Shown here: positions 42,426 to 51,304 of the stretch, piece after piece | How positions within the stretch are numbered: the stretch's first letter is position 1 | How the letters are laid out: every line of letters starts with the position of its first letter | Origin: DASXAI01 sp963728985 | GTDB taxonomy: Bacteria; Actinomycetota; Acidimicrobiia; Acidimicrobiales; Ilumatobacteraceae | Direction of reading: 5' to 3' | Assembly (NCBI GenBank): GCA_963728985.1 | Contig: CAVSME010000006.1 | Location: forward strand, 186,001-250,000 | Length of the DNA stretch: 64,000 nucleotides | Notes under the pieces: model-generated | Told to the model about the DNA's origin: nothing | The model's input: the letters and a program-made list of their open reading frames with translations, nothing else | The model's database searches: none | Made by a program: the position numbers and the translations under genes

Positions 42426-42488
42426 CGGGGGACCGTTCCCCGTTGATGCTTCGCCGAATCCGTTGCTCTCGGGGTCCTGGTCCCCGCG

Positions 42489-43220
42489 CTAGGCGAGCAG
42501 GCCCCACGTCTGCGGACCGACGAGCCCGTCGACCACCAGGTTGTGCTCCTGCTGGAAGCGCCGCACGGCGGCGTCGAGGCCCGGCCCGAACACGCCGTCG
42601 TGGTTGCCGGGTGTGTCCGCGATCACCCCGTGAGCGATGAGCGCGTTCTGCAGCCGGCGGACGTCGTCGCCCGTGCTCGTGAGCCCGAGCATGCCATCGG
42701 ACCTACGGCCGAACGGCAGCGCGACACCCATCAGTGTCGTCGACCAGCCGACGTACGGGCCCCATTGCTTGCTGATGTCGGCGATGGGGACACGATCGAC
42801 GTGTCCGTGGCGCACGAAGTCGATCGTGTAGCAGTAGCCCGGCTCGCTGGCTGCGACCGCGATGTGGCCGTAACGGCGCCGAACGCCGTCGCTGCCGGTG
42901 GCCCACAGGTCGAAGTAGACCGCCGCACCGGGCGGGGCCGGCTCATTCGGATCGTGGCGCCCGCCGTTGGTTCCCCGCTCCCAACTGTCCCACGCGTCGG
43001 GCCAGCCGGAGGGGTGGACATCCCACGCCTCGGCGACCATGCCGAGACAGTGGAATGCCCACACCGGCCCGCCGCTGGCGGCCTCGTTGGCGCACCAGGC
43101 GACGACGTCAGCAGGGCTGGTGCGCATCGGCGGCGTGGAGGTACTCGACGGTGGTGGCGTCGACGGGTTCAGGACTGGTGGTCGAATTGCACATCGCACC
43201 TCCCGATGGACTGTCTGCAT
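42489..43220 (-). CDS. CHAP/NlpC-like amidase with peptidoglycan-binding domain
   Basis: A 243-aa protein. After a Pro/Ser/Thr linker (20-33) comes a papain-like NlpC/CHAP fold with Cys58 (AFHCLGM) and His119 (YGHIAV) as probable catalytic pair. Residues 178-242 form a PG_binding_1 domain (DDVRRLQNALIAHGV, then DGLVGPQTWG). No clear signal peptide is seen. It likely cleaves or binds cell-wall peptides, or is a released effector. ATG 43218-43220 is chosen; an in-frame start 30 nt upstream is possible. Confidence 0.75.
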   Translation of the reverse strand: MQTVHREVRCAIRPPVLNPSTPPPSSTSTPPMRTSPADVVAWCANEAASGGPVWAFHCLGMVAEAWDVHPSGWPDAWDSWERGTNGGRHDPNEPAPPGAAVYFDLWATGSDGVRRRYGHIAVAASEPGYCYTIDFVRHGHVDRVPIADISKQWGPYVGWSTTLMGVALPFGRRSDGMLGLTSTGDDVRRLQNALIAHGVIADTPGNHDGVFGPGLDAAVRRFQQEHNLVVDGLVGPQTWGLLA

Positions 43221-43281
43221 TCCTTGCCCCTTAGAGCCGCTGGCCGTCACACCTGATACGCGGGGCGGAGCACCGTGGCGG

Positions 43282-44439
43282 TCAGGGGGCGCTGCGATGG
43301 GCGCCGAGCTCGGCGGCGGCCCCCGTTGCCGGCGCCTGCAGCGACTGCGGGCGCGAGTTGAGCGCCGTCATCACGCTCGTGGCCCACTCCAGCCGGGCGG
43401 GGGATCGGTCGCCGAGCGTGCTCTTGGCCCGCACGAACATCATGAGGGTCTCGGCCATGTCCTCGGCGGGCCCGCCCGTCACCGCGTAGCGCGATGGCGG
43501 CTGCTCCTTCCATGTCGGCTGGAACCAGTTCGTACCGGTGATCCGTTGGGCGGGATCGGGCGCGTCACCGCGGCCCAGTGCATCCCTCACCCCTCGTCCC
43601 TGCACGTCGTAGAGCTCGCTGTGCTGGTGCCAGCCGACCTCACGCTCGAAGCGCTTCGCTTCGGTCACCGGGTCCTCGGCCAGGAACGCCTGCACCAGGC
43701 CGTGACCGAGCTCATGGGTCATCACCTGGAGGCGGCTGGCCAGCCCCACGTTGATGCCGCCGGTCCCGGTCGTGCTCCGCGTGGTGGCGGTCGGCAGGTT
43801 CATCTGCGCGGCGGTGCCGTGCTCGTTGACGCCCATGGTGGTGCCGCTCACGTAGGCACCCTCCTCCTTGTGGGGTTTGAGCACGGGTCCGCCGCTGGCG
43901 GCGGGGTCGTGCTCCCACGCCGTCTGGAAGAAGAGGATGCGCTCGATCTTCGGGACGCCGCCGAAGACGCCGCCCACGTCGTCGAACGCCTGGGCCAGGT
44001 CCTTCCACAGACCGTGATCGGCAGGTGGCGCCCAGCTCGCCCAGCCCGCAGCCTGCAGCATCCGCTCCACGTCTGCCGGCGGCGTGGCGCGGGGCACTGT
44101 GCCGTAGCGGATGAGCTCAGCGGCCTGCTCGGCCAGCGTGCCCGCCCGGATGGTGCGCACACCCCAGCGGCGGAGCCGGTCCCCGGCCGTGCCGGCCGCC
44201 GTCGGCGTCCTCGTGTCGGCGACGGGCCGGCGCTGCACGGCGATGGTGGCCAGCGCGGCGGGATCGCTCTCGGCGAGGCGGGCCATGGCGCGGTTGCCCG
44301 CATGGCGCTGCAGCAGCAACGCCCGGTCGCTCGACGATGGCCACCGCTTGGAGCCGCCGTGCTTGTTCTCGGGCGGGCGGGGTCGAGCCTTGGCGCTCGG
44401 CCTCATCCGTTCGTCGCCCACATCCGTCACGGTACCCAT
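43282..44439 (-). CDS. eCIS-cargo-like zinc metallopeptidase
   Basis: A 385-aa protein. The N-terminal motif QRHAGNRA (Q44 to A51) is the signature found on proteins linked to extracellular contractile injection systems. The zinc motif HELGH is H242-H246 within VMTHELGHGLVQAF; a third ligand may be the Glu in AEDMAETL. No signal peptide. No tail-tube, sheath or baseplate gene is in this window, so the delivery machine, if any, must be elsewhere. ATG 44439 lacks a good RBS; ATG 44406 is an alternative. Divergent from the secreted anchor-L protein. Confidence 0.78.
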   Translation of the reverse strand: MGTVTDVGDERMRPSAKARPRPPENKHGGSKRWPSSSDRALLLQRHAGNRAMARLAESDPAALATIAVQRRPVADTRTPTAAGTAGDRLRRWGVRTIRAGTLAEQAAELIRYGTVPRATPPADVERMLQAAGWASWAPPADHGLWKDLAQAFDDVGGVFGGVPKIERILFFQTAWEHDPAASGGPVLKPHKEEGAYVSGTTMGVNEHGTAAQMNLPTATTRSTTGTGGINVGLASRLQVMTHELGHGLVQAFLAEDPVTEAKRFEREVGWHQHSELYDVQGRGVRDALGRGDAPDPAQRITGTNWFQPTWKEQPPSRYAVTGGPAEDMAETLMMFVRAKSTLGDRSPARLEWATSVMTALNSRPQSLQAPATGAAAELGAHRSAP

Positions 44440-44485
44440 GCGAATTGTGTGATGATGCCCTGGGGCCCAAGCTTCGGGAGGCGGG

Positions 44486-46384
44486 ATGTCGGCGGTGACG
44501 TGGAGTCGTGTGCGTACAGGCGGGGGCGTGGTCTTGGCCGCGATCTTGGGGGTGGGTGGTGTGATCGCCGCACCGGAGCGGGCGTCGGCCGCCCCGTGGA
44601 CGATCAGCGCGCTGTCGGATGGCACCACCGCCGCCCAGCTGGCGTCCACGCTCGTGGGTCCAGGCGTGACGGTCGACAGCGCCGCGTTCACCGGTGATGC
44701 CAGCGCCGCCGGCCTGTTTGACGACCCCGCGGCCTCCGTCGGCCTCTCGCGCGGGGTGATCCTGTCGAGCGGCCAGGTCCATGACGCGATCGGGCCCAAT
44801 GAGGAGACCGGCACGGGCGTCGATCTCGGGCAGCCGGGCGACAGCGACCTCGACGGGCTGCTGTCGGGTGGTCTCGTGACCGAGGACGCAGCCAGTCTCC
44901 TCGTCGACTTCACCCCCACGAACCCGCAGCTCGCCATCAACTACGTGTTCGCCTCGGAGGAGTACGAGGAATACGTCGGGTCCAGGTACAACGACGTCTT
45001 CGCGTTCTATGTGAACGGGACCAACTGTGCCCTCACACCCGGCACCGTCAACCCCATCGCCGTCAACACGGTGAACCCCAGCAGCAACCCGCTCTTCTAC
45101 ATCCCGAACCTGGACGGCGCCTACGACACCGAGTTCGACGGCTTCACGGTCGTCCTCACGTGCCGGGCTGCGGTCAATCCGGGCGTGCCCAACACGTTGC
45201 GACTCGTGATCGCCGACACGAGCGACGGCATCCTCGACTCCGGCGTCTTCCTGCAGGCGTCCGGGGTCTCGTCGAATCCGGTCGGACCGCTGCAGCCGAT
45301 CACGCCGAACCGGGTGCTCGACACCCGCCAGGACGGCATGACCCCCGCCGGGTCCGGCCAGCTGGGGGCGCAGTCGATCGTGCCCGCCGGTGGTTCCATC
45401 AGCGTGAAGGTCACCGGCGGCGACGTGCCTGATTCGGCGCTCGCTGTGGCGCTGAACGTCACCGCCGTCGATGCCACCGAGCCCGGGTACCTGACGATCT
45501 TCCCCGATGGCGGCCCCCAACCGGGCACCTCGAGCGTGAACTACCCACCCGGTGCACCGTCGCCCAACGCCGTGGTGACCAAGGTGGGCGCCGGCGGCCG
45601 CATCCGGATCTTCGCCAGCGCCAGCGCCAACGTGATCGTCGACGTCTTCGGCTGGTTCGGGCCGGGTGGCAACGCCCGCCTCTTCACCGTCGTACCCGAT
45701 CGCGTCCTTGACACCCGCGCCAGTGGAGCACCGGTCGGGGCGCTGCAGACGATCGACGTCCAGGTGGCCGGCACCACCCGGGTGCCGGTCGGCGCCACCG
45801 CCGCGGTCCTGAACGTCACCGCGACAGATGCCGTGGCGCCCGGGTACCTCACGGTGTTCCCGTCGGACCGCAACCAGCCACTCGTGTCGAGCGTGAACTT
45901 CGAGACGGGCGTGGCCCGTCCGAACACCGTGCTCGCGCCGCTCGGCGCCGACGGGAAGATCAAGATCTTCGCGTTCGCGCAGACGCACGTCATCGTCGAC
46001 GTCATGGGTTGGTTCGGCGACGCCGGCCAGGCAGAGTACGTCGAGGTCCCGTCGAGTCGCGTGTACGACAGCCGTCTACCCGCGAACGGCGGCGTCAAGG
46101 TGGGTGCCGGTCAGACGGTCGAGTTGCCGATCGTGGGCCAGGTCGTACCGCCCAACGCTCGCTCGGTCGTGCTGAACGTGACCGCGACGGAGCCGGACGA
46201 GGCGGGCTTCCTCACCGTGTATCCGGGTGGTGCGCCGCGACCGGAGACCTCGAACGTCAACTACCTGAAGGGCCAGACCATCCCGAACGCCGTGATCGTC
46301 GGTCTCGGGCCGAAGGGCACCGTCGACGTCTTCTCGTTCGCATCGGCCCATGTCGTGGTGGACGTGGTGGGCTACTTCGCCTGA
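44486..46384 (+). CDS. Secreted choice-of-anchor-L protein with three C-terminal repeats
   Basis: A 632-aa exported protein. The Sec signal peptide spans about residues 1-36 (cleavage near RASAAP). Residues about 45-265 match the choice-of-anchor L domain (VGLSRGVILSSGQVHDA, then YVFASEEYEEYVGSRYND). Three similar modules of about 115 residues follow at 270-393, 399-510 and 517-632, each with RVLDTR, LNVTAxD, GYLTVFP and a final VIVDVxGWF. Such repeats are common on actinobacterial surface proteins of unknown ligand. ATG with GGGAGG. No sortase motif is seen. Confidence 0.87.
   Translation: MSAVTWSRVRTGGGVVLAAILGVGGVIAAPERASAAPWTISALSDGTTAAQLASTLVGPGVTVDSAAFTGDASAAGLFDDPAASVGLSRGVILSSGQVHDAIGPNEETGTGVDLGQPGDSDLDGLLSGGLVTEDAASLLVDFTPTNPQLAINYVFASEEYEEYVGSRYNDVFAFYVNGTNCALTPGTVNPIAVNTVNPSSNPLFYIPNLDGAYDTEFDGFTVVLTCRAAVNPGVPNTLRLVIADTSDGILDSGVFLQASGVSSNPVGPLQPITPNRVLDTRQDGMTPAGSGQLGAQSIVPAGGSISVKVTGGDVPDSALAVALNVTAVDATEPGYLTIFPDGGPQPGTSSVNYPPGAPSPNAVVTKVGAGGRIRIFASASANVIVDVFGWFGPGGNARLFTVVPDRVLDTRASGAPVGALQTIDVQVAGTTRVPVGATAAVLNVTATDAVAPGYLTVFPSDRNQPLVSSVNFETGVARPNTVLAPLGADGKIKIFAFAQTHVIVDVMGWFGDAGQAEYVEVPSSRVYDSRLPANGGVKVGAGQTVELPIVGQVVPPNARSVVLNVTATEPDEAGFLTVYPGGAPRPETSNVNYLKGQTIPNAVIVGLGPKGTVDVFSFASAHVVVDVVGYFA
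45292..46381 (+). repeat. Three tandem ~115-residue surface modules
   Basis: Units at about 45292-45663, 45681-46014 and 46036-46381 encode homologous modules in the anchor-L protein. Each starts with an RVLDTR- or RVYDSR-type motif, has a central LNVTATD block and ends in VIVDVxGWFG or VVVDVVGYF. They are divergent at DNA level, so the duplication is old. Confidence 0.85.
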
Positions 46385-46402
46385 CGGATTTAGGCTGGCG
46401 CG

Positions 46403-47209
46403 ATGGCGACTCCGGCGGGGTGGTACGCGGATCCGTACGACGCCACGCGCTGGCGATATTGGGATGGCGTGGCGTGGACGCCGACGGTCAGCCCGTCCGC
46501 CGCCCCGCCGGTCCCGCCACCGCCGCCGTGGCTGCCCGCTCCACCGGCGAACCAGTACGTGCGGGGTACGTTCCGATCGCTGCGCGGCCTCTCGACGGCG
46601 CTGTTGGTGCTGTTCATCGTGCTGGCCGCCATGTACGCGCTGCTCGCCGCGTTCATCGGCGGGCGGATCGCTCTCGTGGGCCGCATCATCAACGGAGAGC
46701 GGGTCACGGTGGCGGAGGTAACGGACGCCGACGACGCCGTTGCCGGTGGCGCGATCTTCGTCATCCTCGTGGCCACCGCGGTGTTCATCCTGTTCGTCAT
46801 CTGGTTGTGGCGCGCCTACAGCAACCTGGAATCCCTCGGTGTCGGGCCGCGTCGCTACGGGCGGGGCTGGGCGATCGGTGCCTGGTTCGTGCCGGTGGCC
46901 AATCTCTTCATCCCGAAGCAGGTGGTGAACGACAGCTGGCGGGCGGCCGACGAGCGGGCGCCAGGCAACCCGCGCTGGGCGAAGCTGCCGATCTCCGGGG
47001 TGTTCACTGCGTGGTGGCTCACCTTCATCGTGTCGATCGTCGGCATACGCGCCGCCCGCGCTCAGATCGGCGATCAGACGGTCGAGCAACTCCGGACGCT
47101 CGATTGGATCGCGTTGGCGGGATGCCTCGTCGCGGTGACGTCGTGCGTCCTTGGCATCGCGACAGTGCGCATGATCACCACGCGTCAACATCAGCGAGGT
47201 CGCGCCTGA
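46403..47209 (+). CDS. DUF2510-DUF4328 membrane protein
   Basis: A 268-aa protein. The N-terminus GWYADPYDATRWRYWDG is a DUF2510 SHOCT-like motif, followed by a Pro-rich linker (33-48) and five or six hydrophobic helices (about 62-84, 112-135, 150-175, 195-213, 235-257) of the DUF4328 type, with WFVPVANLFIPKQVVND as the most conserved piece. Function unknown; typical of actinobacteria. It lies 18 bp downstream of the anchor-L gene. Confidence 0.85.
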   Translation: MATPAGWYADPYDATRWRYWDGVAWTPTVSPSAAPPVPPPPPWLPAPPANQYVRGTFRSLRGLSTALLVLFIVLAAMYALLAAFIGGRIALVGRIINGERVTVAEVTDADDAVAGGAIFVILVATAVFILFVIWLWRAYSNLESLGVGPRRYGRGWAIGAWFVPVANLFIPKQVVNDSWRAADERAPGNPRWAKLPISGVFTAWWLTFIVSIVGIRAARAQIGDQTVEQLRTLDWIALAGCLVAVTSCVLGIATVRMITTRQHQRGRA

Positions 47210-47211
47210 GG

Positions 47212-48422
47212 ATGACGTTTGTGGACGGGACAGTCGCCGGCTTGCAGCGCGCCCTGCGCGCCCGTGAGTGCTCCGCCGTCGAGGCGGCGAGCGGGCTGCT
47301 GGATCGGCTCGACCGCCTGACACCGGTGATCGGGGCGGTGTCAGCCATCGATCCGGACCGCACGTTGCTGGAGGCCGAGGCAGCCGACGAGCGCTTGCGG
47401 AGCGGAACGGCGAGACGGCTCGAGGGCGTGCCGTTCACCGTGAAGGACTGGATCGACGCCGAGGGTTGGCCGGTGGCGGGCGCCACCGGGACGGATCGGG
47501 GCGATCCCGACCGCCGGCCGCCGGTTGACGCCCCAGCCGTGGCTCGGCTGCGGGCGGCGGGCGGCATCGTGCTGGCCATCACGCGGGCCATGGCGGACAA
47601 CGCTGCGTTCGGGCCGACCAGGAACCCGCACGACACGTCGCGGGCGCCGGGCGGGTCGTCGTCGGGCACGGCCGCGGTGGTGGCCGCCGGCGCCGCGCCC
47701 CTCGGTCTGGGCAGCGACTCGGGCGGCAGCATCCGCCTTCCGGCGGCGTGGTGCGGCGTCGCCGGGTTGAAGCCCACGTTCGGACGGGTCCCGCTCACCG
47801 GCCACATCCCGCGGTGCGGATCGCTCGAGGACGGCCGCACGGTGATCGGCCCGCTGGCCCGCACCGTCGACGACCTCAGCGTCGCGTTGTCGCTGATCGC
47901 CGGTCCCGACGGCATCGACGCGGGTGTGGCGCCCGTGCCCTTGGGCGACACCGACGCAGTGGATGTCGCCTCACTGCGGGTCGCGTCGATGGGAGAGGAC
48001 TCCACCACCGCCATCGCGCTCGCCGCTCTCGAGCACGCTGGCGCGACCATCGTCGCCGACGCCATGGTCGACGTGCGCGACGAGGCGCTGGAGCTCACGC
48101 GCCGCTACTGGACGCGTCATCAGCTGTCGGGCGTCGAGAACCTGCGTGTCCTGCGCGACTGGGATCGTTTCCGCCGGCGTCTGCTGGCGGCCACGACCGA
48201 CAATGACATCGTGATCACCCCGGCCACCGAGGGGCCCGCGCCCCATGGCGCGAATCGATCGACACCGACTATCAGTGGCTGTTGCCCTGGAGCCTCACCG
48301 GCGCCCCTGCCGTCGTGGTGCCGGTCCCGGTCGCCGGTGGGCTGCCCATGGCCGTGCACGTCGTGGGTCGCCCGTGGCACGACCACGTAGCCCTCGCCGC
48401 CGCGCGCTGCATCGAGCGGTAG
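47212..48422 (+). CDS. Amidase-signature enzyme, frameshifted near C-terminus
   Basis: An amidase of about 400 aa. Catalytic Lys78 in FTVKDWID, cis-Ser in GGSSSG (148-152) and nucleophile Ser173 in GSDSGGSIR are intact. At about 48250 the frame fails after GPAPHGA; one added base restores SIDTDYQWLLPW, then AVVVPVPVAGGLPM and a stop at TAG 48420-48422. The read frame alone ends early at 48390 with unrelated residues. The tail holds conserved AS-family residues, so the product as written may be inactive. It hydrolyses an amide or ester; substrate unknown. ATG starts 3 bp after DUF4328. Confidence 0.87.
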
Positions 48423-48533
48423 CCCTCGTCGCGTCAGCGGCCTCACGAGCGCGCGTATCAGCGGCCGGGTGAAGCGCACGTTTCTTAGTGGCCGGCGCCT
48501 CTCGATGTCGACCATTCGACGAGGAGGAAGCAC

Positions 48534-50483
48534 GTGCCGCTCGACATGACCTACGGCGAGCTCCGCCGCCTGATCGAGGACGAAGAGCTCGGATGGCAGC
48601 CGCCACCGCACATCCCGGACTACGTGCGGTTGCCCAGGTACGCAACCGGCGGCGATCCCGAGGGTCTCGTGCCCACCGAGGAGGCCACCACCGTTGATCT
48701 CGCCGATCTCGGCGTCGGGACCAACCCGTTCCTGGCGGTGCAGCGGGCGGCGCGTGGTCTCGTGCCGGCCGACGACGTCAGCAGTCGCTTCTCGCCGTCA
48801 CTGCTTCGCCGGCTCGGCCTGGAGGATGCGGTCGCCGCTCCGCTCGGCGACGTCGCCGAGGCCGCCCTGGGAGCGCGGGCCGACGAGCTTCCCGGCGACG
48901 CCGGCGTCCCCCCGGCGTCGATCGACTGGCGCAACCGCTGGGGTCAGAACTGGATCACCACCGTCCGCGACCAGAACCCGTGCAACGCGTGCTGGGCCTT
49001 CGCCGGCACGGCGCTCGTCGAGGCGATGGTGCGCATCGAGCACTCGATGTGGACCCGGCTGTCGGAGGGCGACGTCCACCGCGGTGTCGGCAAGACGTGC
49101 CCCGATCTCGGCAACCTCGGCGAAGTCTCCACGTTCTTCGCCAACCACGGCATCTGCGATCCGGGATCCTGGCCGTGGCGGACCGACACCCCGCCCTACA
49201 CGCCCACAGCCGATCGCGCCGGCCGCTCCGTTCGCGGGCCGGGCTTCGACGTTGTCTCGGTGGCGGACTCCAAGAACTGGCTCGACACCGTCGGTCCGCT
49301 CGTCACATGGATCGACGTCTACAACGACTTCTTCGGCATCGGTTCGAGCGTCTACCGCCGCAGCACGGCGCCGACGAACACGTTCGTGGGTGGCCACTTC
49401 TTCCTCATCGTCGGCTACGACGATGCCTTGGGGGCCTGGCTGTGCAAGAACTCGTACGGACCGAACTGGGGTGCGGGCGGCTTCGCGTGGATCGCCTACG
49501 GCGAGTGCAACATCGATGCGTACGCCCGCTACGGCGTCCGCAACACCAACCCCGATCCCTGGATGAAGCGCCGGCTCCACAACGGGAACATCATCGAGAG
49601 CGGCAACGGCGCCCTTCACCGCAACCTGGAGGTCGTCGGGTCGAACGGGTCGCGTGTCCTGCACCGCTGGCGCGAGGGCGGCCCGCCGTGGACGTGGGGA
49701 ACGGCGTCGACGTTCGCGGTCGATGCGGCCGTGTGCCCGACGCTGTCGGGCACCACCTACAACCGGAACCTCGAGGTCGTGTACACGACGACCGGCGGCC
49801 GGCTCCACCACTGGTGGACCGGCGGTGGCGGCGCCGGCCCATGGAACGACGGTGGCGTGTTCGGCCCGGTGGGATGCAACGGCGTCCCCGGGTTCGTCCA
49901 GGGCGACTACAACGCGCCCGGCAACTTCGAGGTCGTCGTGTCGGTCGGCACGCAGCTCCAGCACGTCTGGCGGGACGGCTCGGGATGGCACAACGGCGGC
50001 GTCTTCGGCTCCGGGATCGCCCGGTCGGGGGCGTCGCTGATCCAGAGCAGCTACGGCTCCCCGCACGGCAACCTCGAATGCGTGGCCGTGCGCCAGGACG
50101 GCACGATGCAGCACTTCTGGCGGAACGAGCAGAACTTCATCTGGAACGCCGACGGGATCTTCGGTGCCGGCGTCGTGAGTCCGCCGGTCATGATCCAGGG
50201 CCAGTACGGCATGGCCAGCGAAGCCGGCCCGAACGGCAACTTCGAGCTGTGCGTCGCCGTCGGCGGGCGGGTGCAGCATTGGTGGCGATGGAACGCGGGA
50301 GGCGACCTACAGTGGCGCCACAGCGCCGATTTCGGCCACGACGTCCGAGCGGTGGCCGGGATGTGCGAGTCGTCCTGGGGCAAGAATCTGGAGGTGATCG
50401 TGCTGCGCAATGACGGCCTTCTGCAGCACCATTGGCGCGATGGTGCGGGCTGGCACGAAGGGCCGGTCATCGGCCCGGCATGA
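48534..50483 (+). CDS. Papain-like C1A cysteine protease with lectin-like propeller
   Basis: A 649-aa protein. Residues 1-125 are a possible propeptide. The protease domain (about 126-340) has Q147 (oxyanion hole), C153 in NPCNACWAF, H288 in GGHFFLIVGYDD and N306 in CKNSYGPNW, i.e. a full papain catalytic set with correct spacing. Residues 355-645 contain repeated NLEVV and HxWRDGxGWH blades like the PLL-type fucose-binding propeller. No signal peptide or lipobox. GTG with GAGGAGGAAGC upstream. The gene overlaps by 4 nt a chagasin-like inhibitor, suggesting a protease/inhibitor pair. Confidence 0.88.
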   Translation: MPLDMTYGELRRLIEDEELGWQPPPHIPDYVRLPRYATGGDPEGLVPTEEATTVDLADLGVGTNPFLAVQRAARGLVPADDVSSRFSPSLLRRLGLEDAVAAPLGDVAEAALGARADELPGDAGVPPASIDWRNRWGQNWITTVRDQNPCNACWAFAGTALVEAMVRIEHSMWTRLSEGDVHRGVGKTCPDLGNLGEVSTFFANHGICDPGSWPWRTDTPPYTPTADRAGRSVRGPGFDVVSVADSKNWLDTVGPLVTWIDVYNDFFGIGSSVYRRSTAPTNTFVGGHFFLIVGYDDALGAWLCKNSYGPNWGAGGFAWIAYGECNIDAYARYGVRNTNPDPWMKRRLHNGNIIESGNGALHRNLEVVGSNGSRVLHRWREGGPPWTWGTASTFAVDAAVCPTLSGTTYNRNLEVVYTTTGGRLHHWWTGGGGAGPWNDGGVFGPVGCNGVPGFVQGDYNAPGNFEVVVSVGTQLQHVWRDGSGWHNGGVFGSGIARSGASLIQSSYGSPHGNLECVAVRQDGTMQHFWRNEQNFIWNADGIFGAGVVSPPVMIQGQYGMASEAGPNGNFELCVAVGGRVQHWWRWNAGGDLQWRHSADFGHDVRAVAGMCESSWGKNLEVIVLRNDGLLQHHWRDGAGWHEGPVIGPA

Positions 50484-50836
50484 CCGCCGACCTGTCGGCA
50501 GTGCCTGAGTGGGTCGGCGTCGGCGTCGGCGAGCGGGTGACCGTCCCGCTGCCGTCGTTCGCCGGCTCGGGCAACACGTGGTCGTGCACGGGCTACGACG
50601 AGGGCGTCGTGCACGCGTCGATCGAGATCGCCGCACCTCAGGCTTCGCAGCCTGGTGACGGCACGACCGAGCCGCCGGCGATGGAGCTGGCCTCGGTGCA
50701 TCTCACGTTGGTGGGCGCGAGCGCGGGCACGACGACGGTGCGCCTCGTGCTCGCTCGTTCCTTCGCGCCGCTGCCGCCCACCGCGGAGCACACGATCACG
50801 GTGGCCGTGAACGAGGGCGCCGCCTCGCCGTCGTGA
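50480..50836 (+). CDS. Chagasin-like cysteine protease inhibitor (I42) candidate
   Basis: A 118-aa beta-rich protein starting with ATGA overlapping the protease stop. It follows the inhibitor layout: GVGERVTVPLP at residues 13-25, a Gly/Ser loop SFAGSGNTW (26-34) at the position of the NPTTGYxW loop, SVHLTLVGASAGTTTVRLV (72-90) matching the GxGGxxxF…GxTTIxLVY region, and ARSF (92-95) at the RPW loop. The loops are divergent, so the family call is tentative. No signal peptide, like its partner. A role as protector against the adjoining papain-like enzyme is inferred. Confidence 0.62.
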   Translation: MTADLSAVPEWVGVGVGERVTVPLPSFAGSGNTWSCTGYDEGVVHASIEIAAPQASQPGDGTTEPPAMELASVHLTLVGASAGTTTVRLVLARSFAPLPPTAEHTITVAVNEGAASPS

Positions 50837-51247
50837 TCAGTGGACAGCGGTGTCGGGTGCAACCTTGCGGTGCACGAACCGCCAACCGTCGGCCGTGCGG
50901 CGCAGGACGTCTTCGTAGACGGCTGTCGCCAAGATGGACGGCGGCGTGTCGCCGTTGTTCACGGCGATGAGGTAGCAGCGGGCCCGGGCGTCGTCACCGT
51001 CCACGTCGACCACGAAGTCGCTCGTGCAATGACGTCCGGGGAAGGCCTCGATGTAGCCCTTGGCAAAGGCCAGCAACGCGTCTGGGCCCGTGTGGGTGCC
51101 GAGCGCCGACGATTCGAACGTGCCGTCGGGCACGAAGGTGGCGACCCACTCCTCGGGGCGCCCCTCGTCGATCGCGTAGTTGTAGCGAGCGACCAGCTCA
51201 CGGATGGCGAACTGATCTTCGAGACGCTGCAGCGCCGCACTGTCCAC
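50837..51247 (-). CDS. SnoaL-like/NTF2-fold protein
   Basis: A 136-aa protein: ALQRLEDQFAIRELVARYNYAIDEG at the start and FHR-like WRFVHRKVAPDT at the end are typical of SnoaL_4 proteins. GTG start at 51245-51247. It might be an isomerase/dehydratase accessory; no catalytic residue can be assigned. Stop codons of this and the inhibitor gene abut (convergent). It lies just downstream of the LLM gene and is likely in its transcript. Confidence 0.86.
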   Translation of the reverse strand: MDSAALQRLEDQFAIRELVARYNYAIDEGRPEEWVATFVPDGTFESSALGTHTGPDALLAFAKGYIEAFPGRHCTSDFVVDVDGDDARARCYLIAVNNGDTPPSILATAVYEDVLRRTADGWRFVHRKVAPDTAVH

Positions 51248-51304
51248 GACGTTCCCCCTTGTTCTAGCGGCACTGTACCGCGGCCGGCACGGCGAACGGC
51301 CAGC

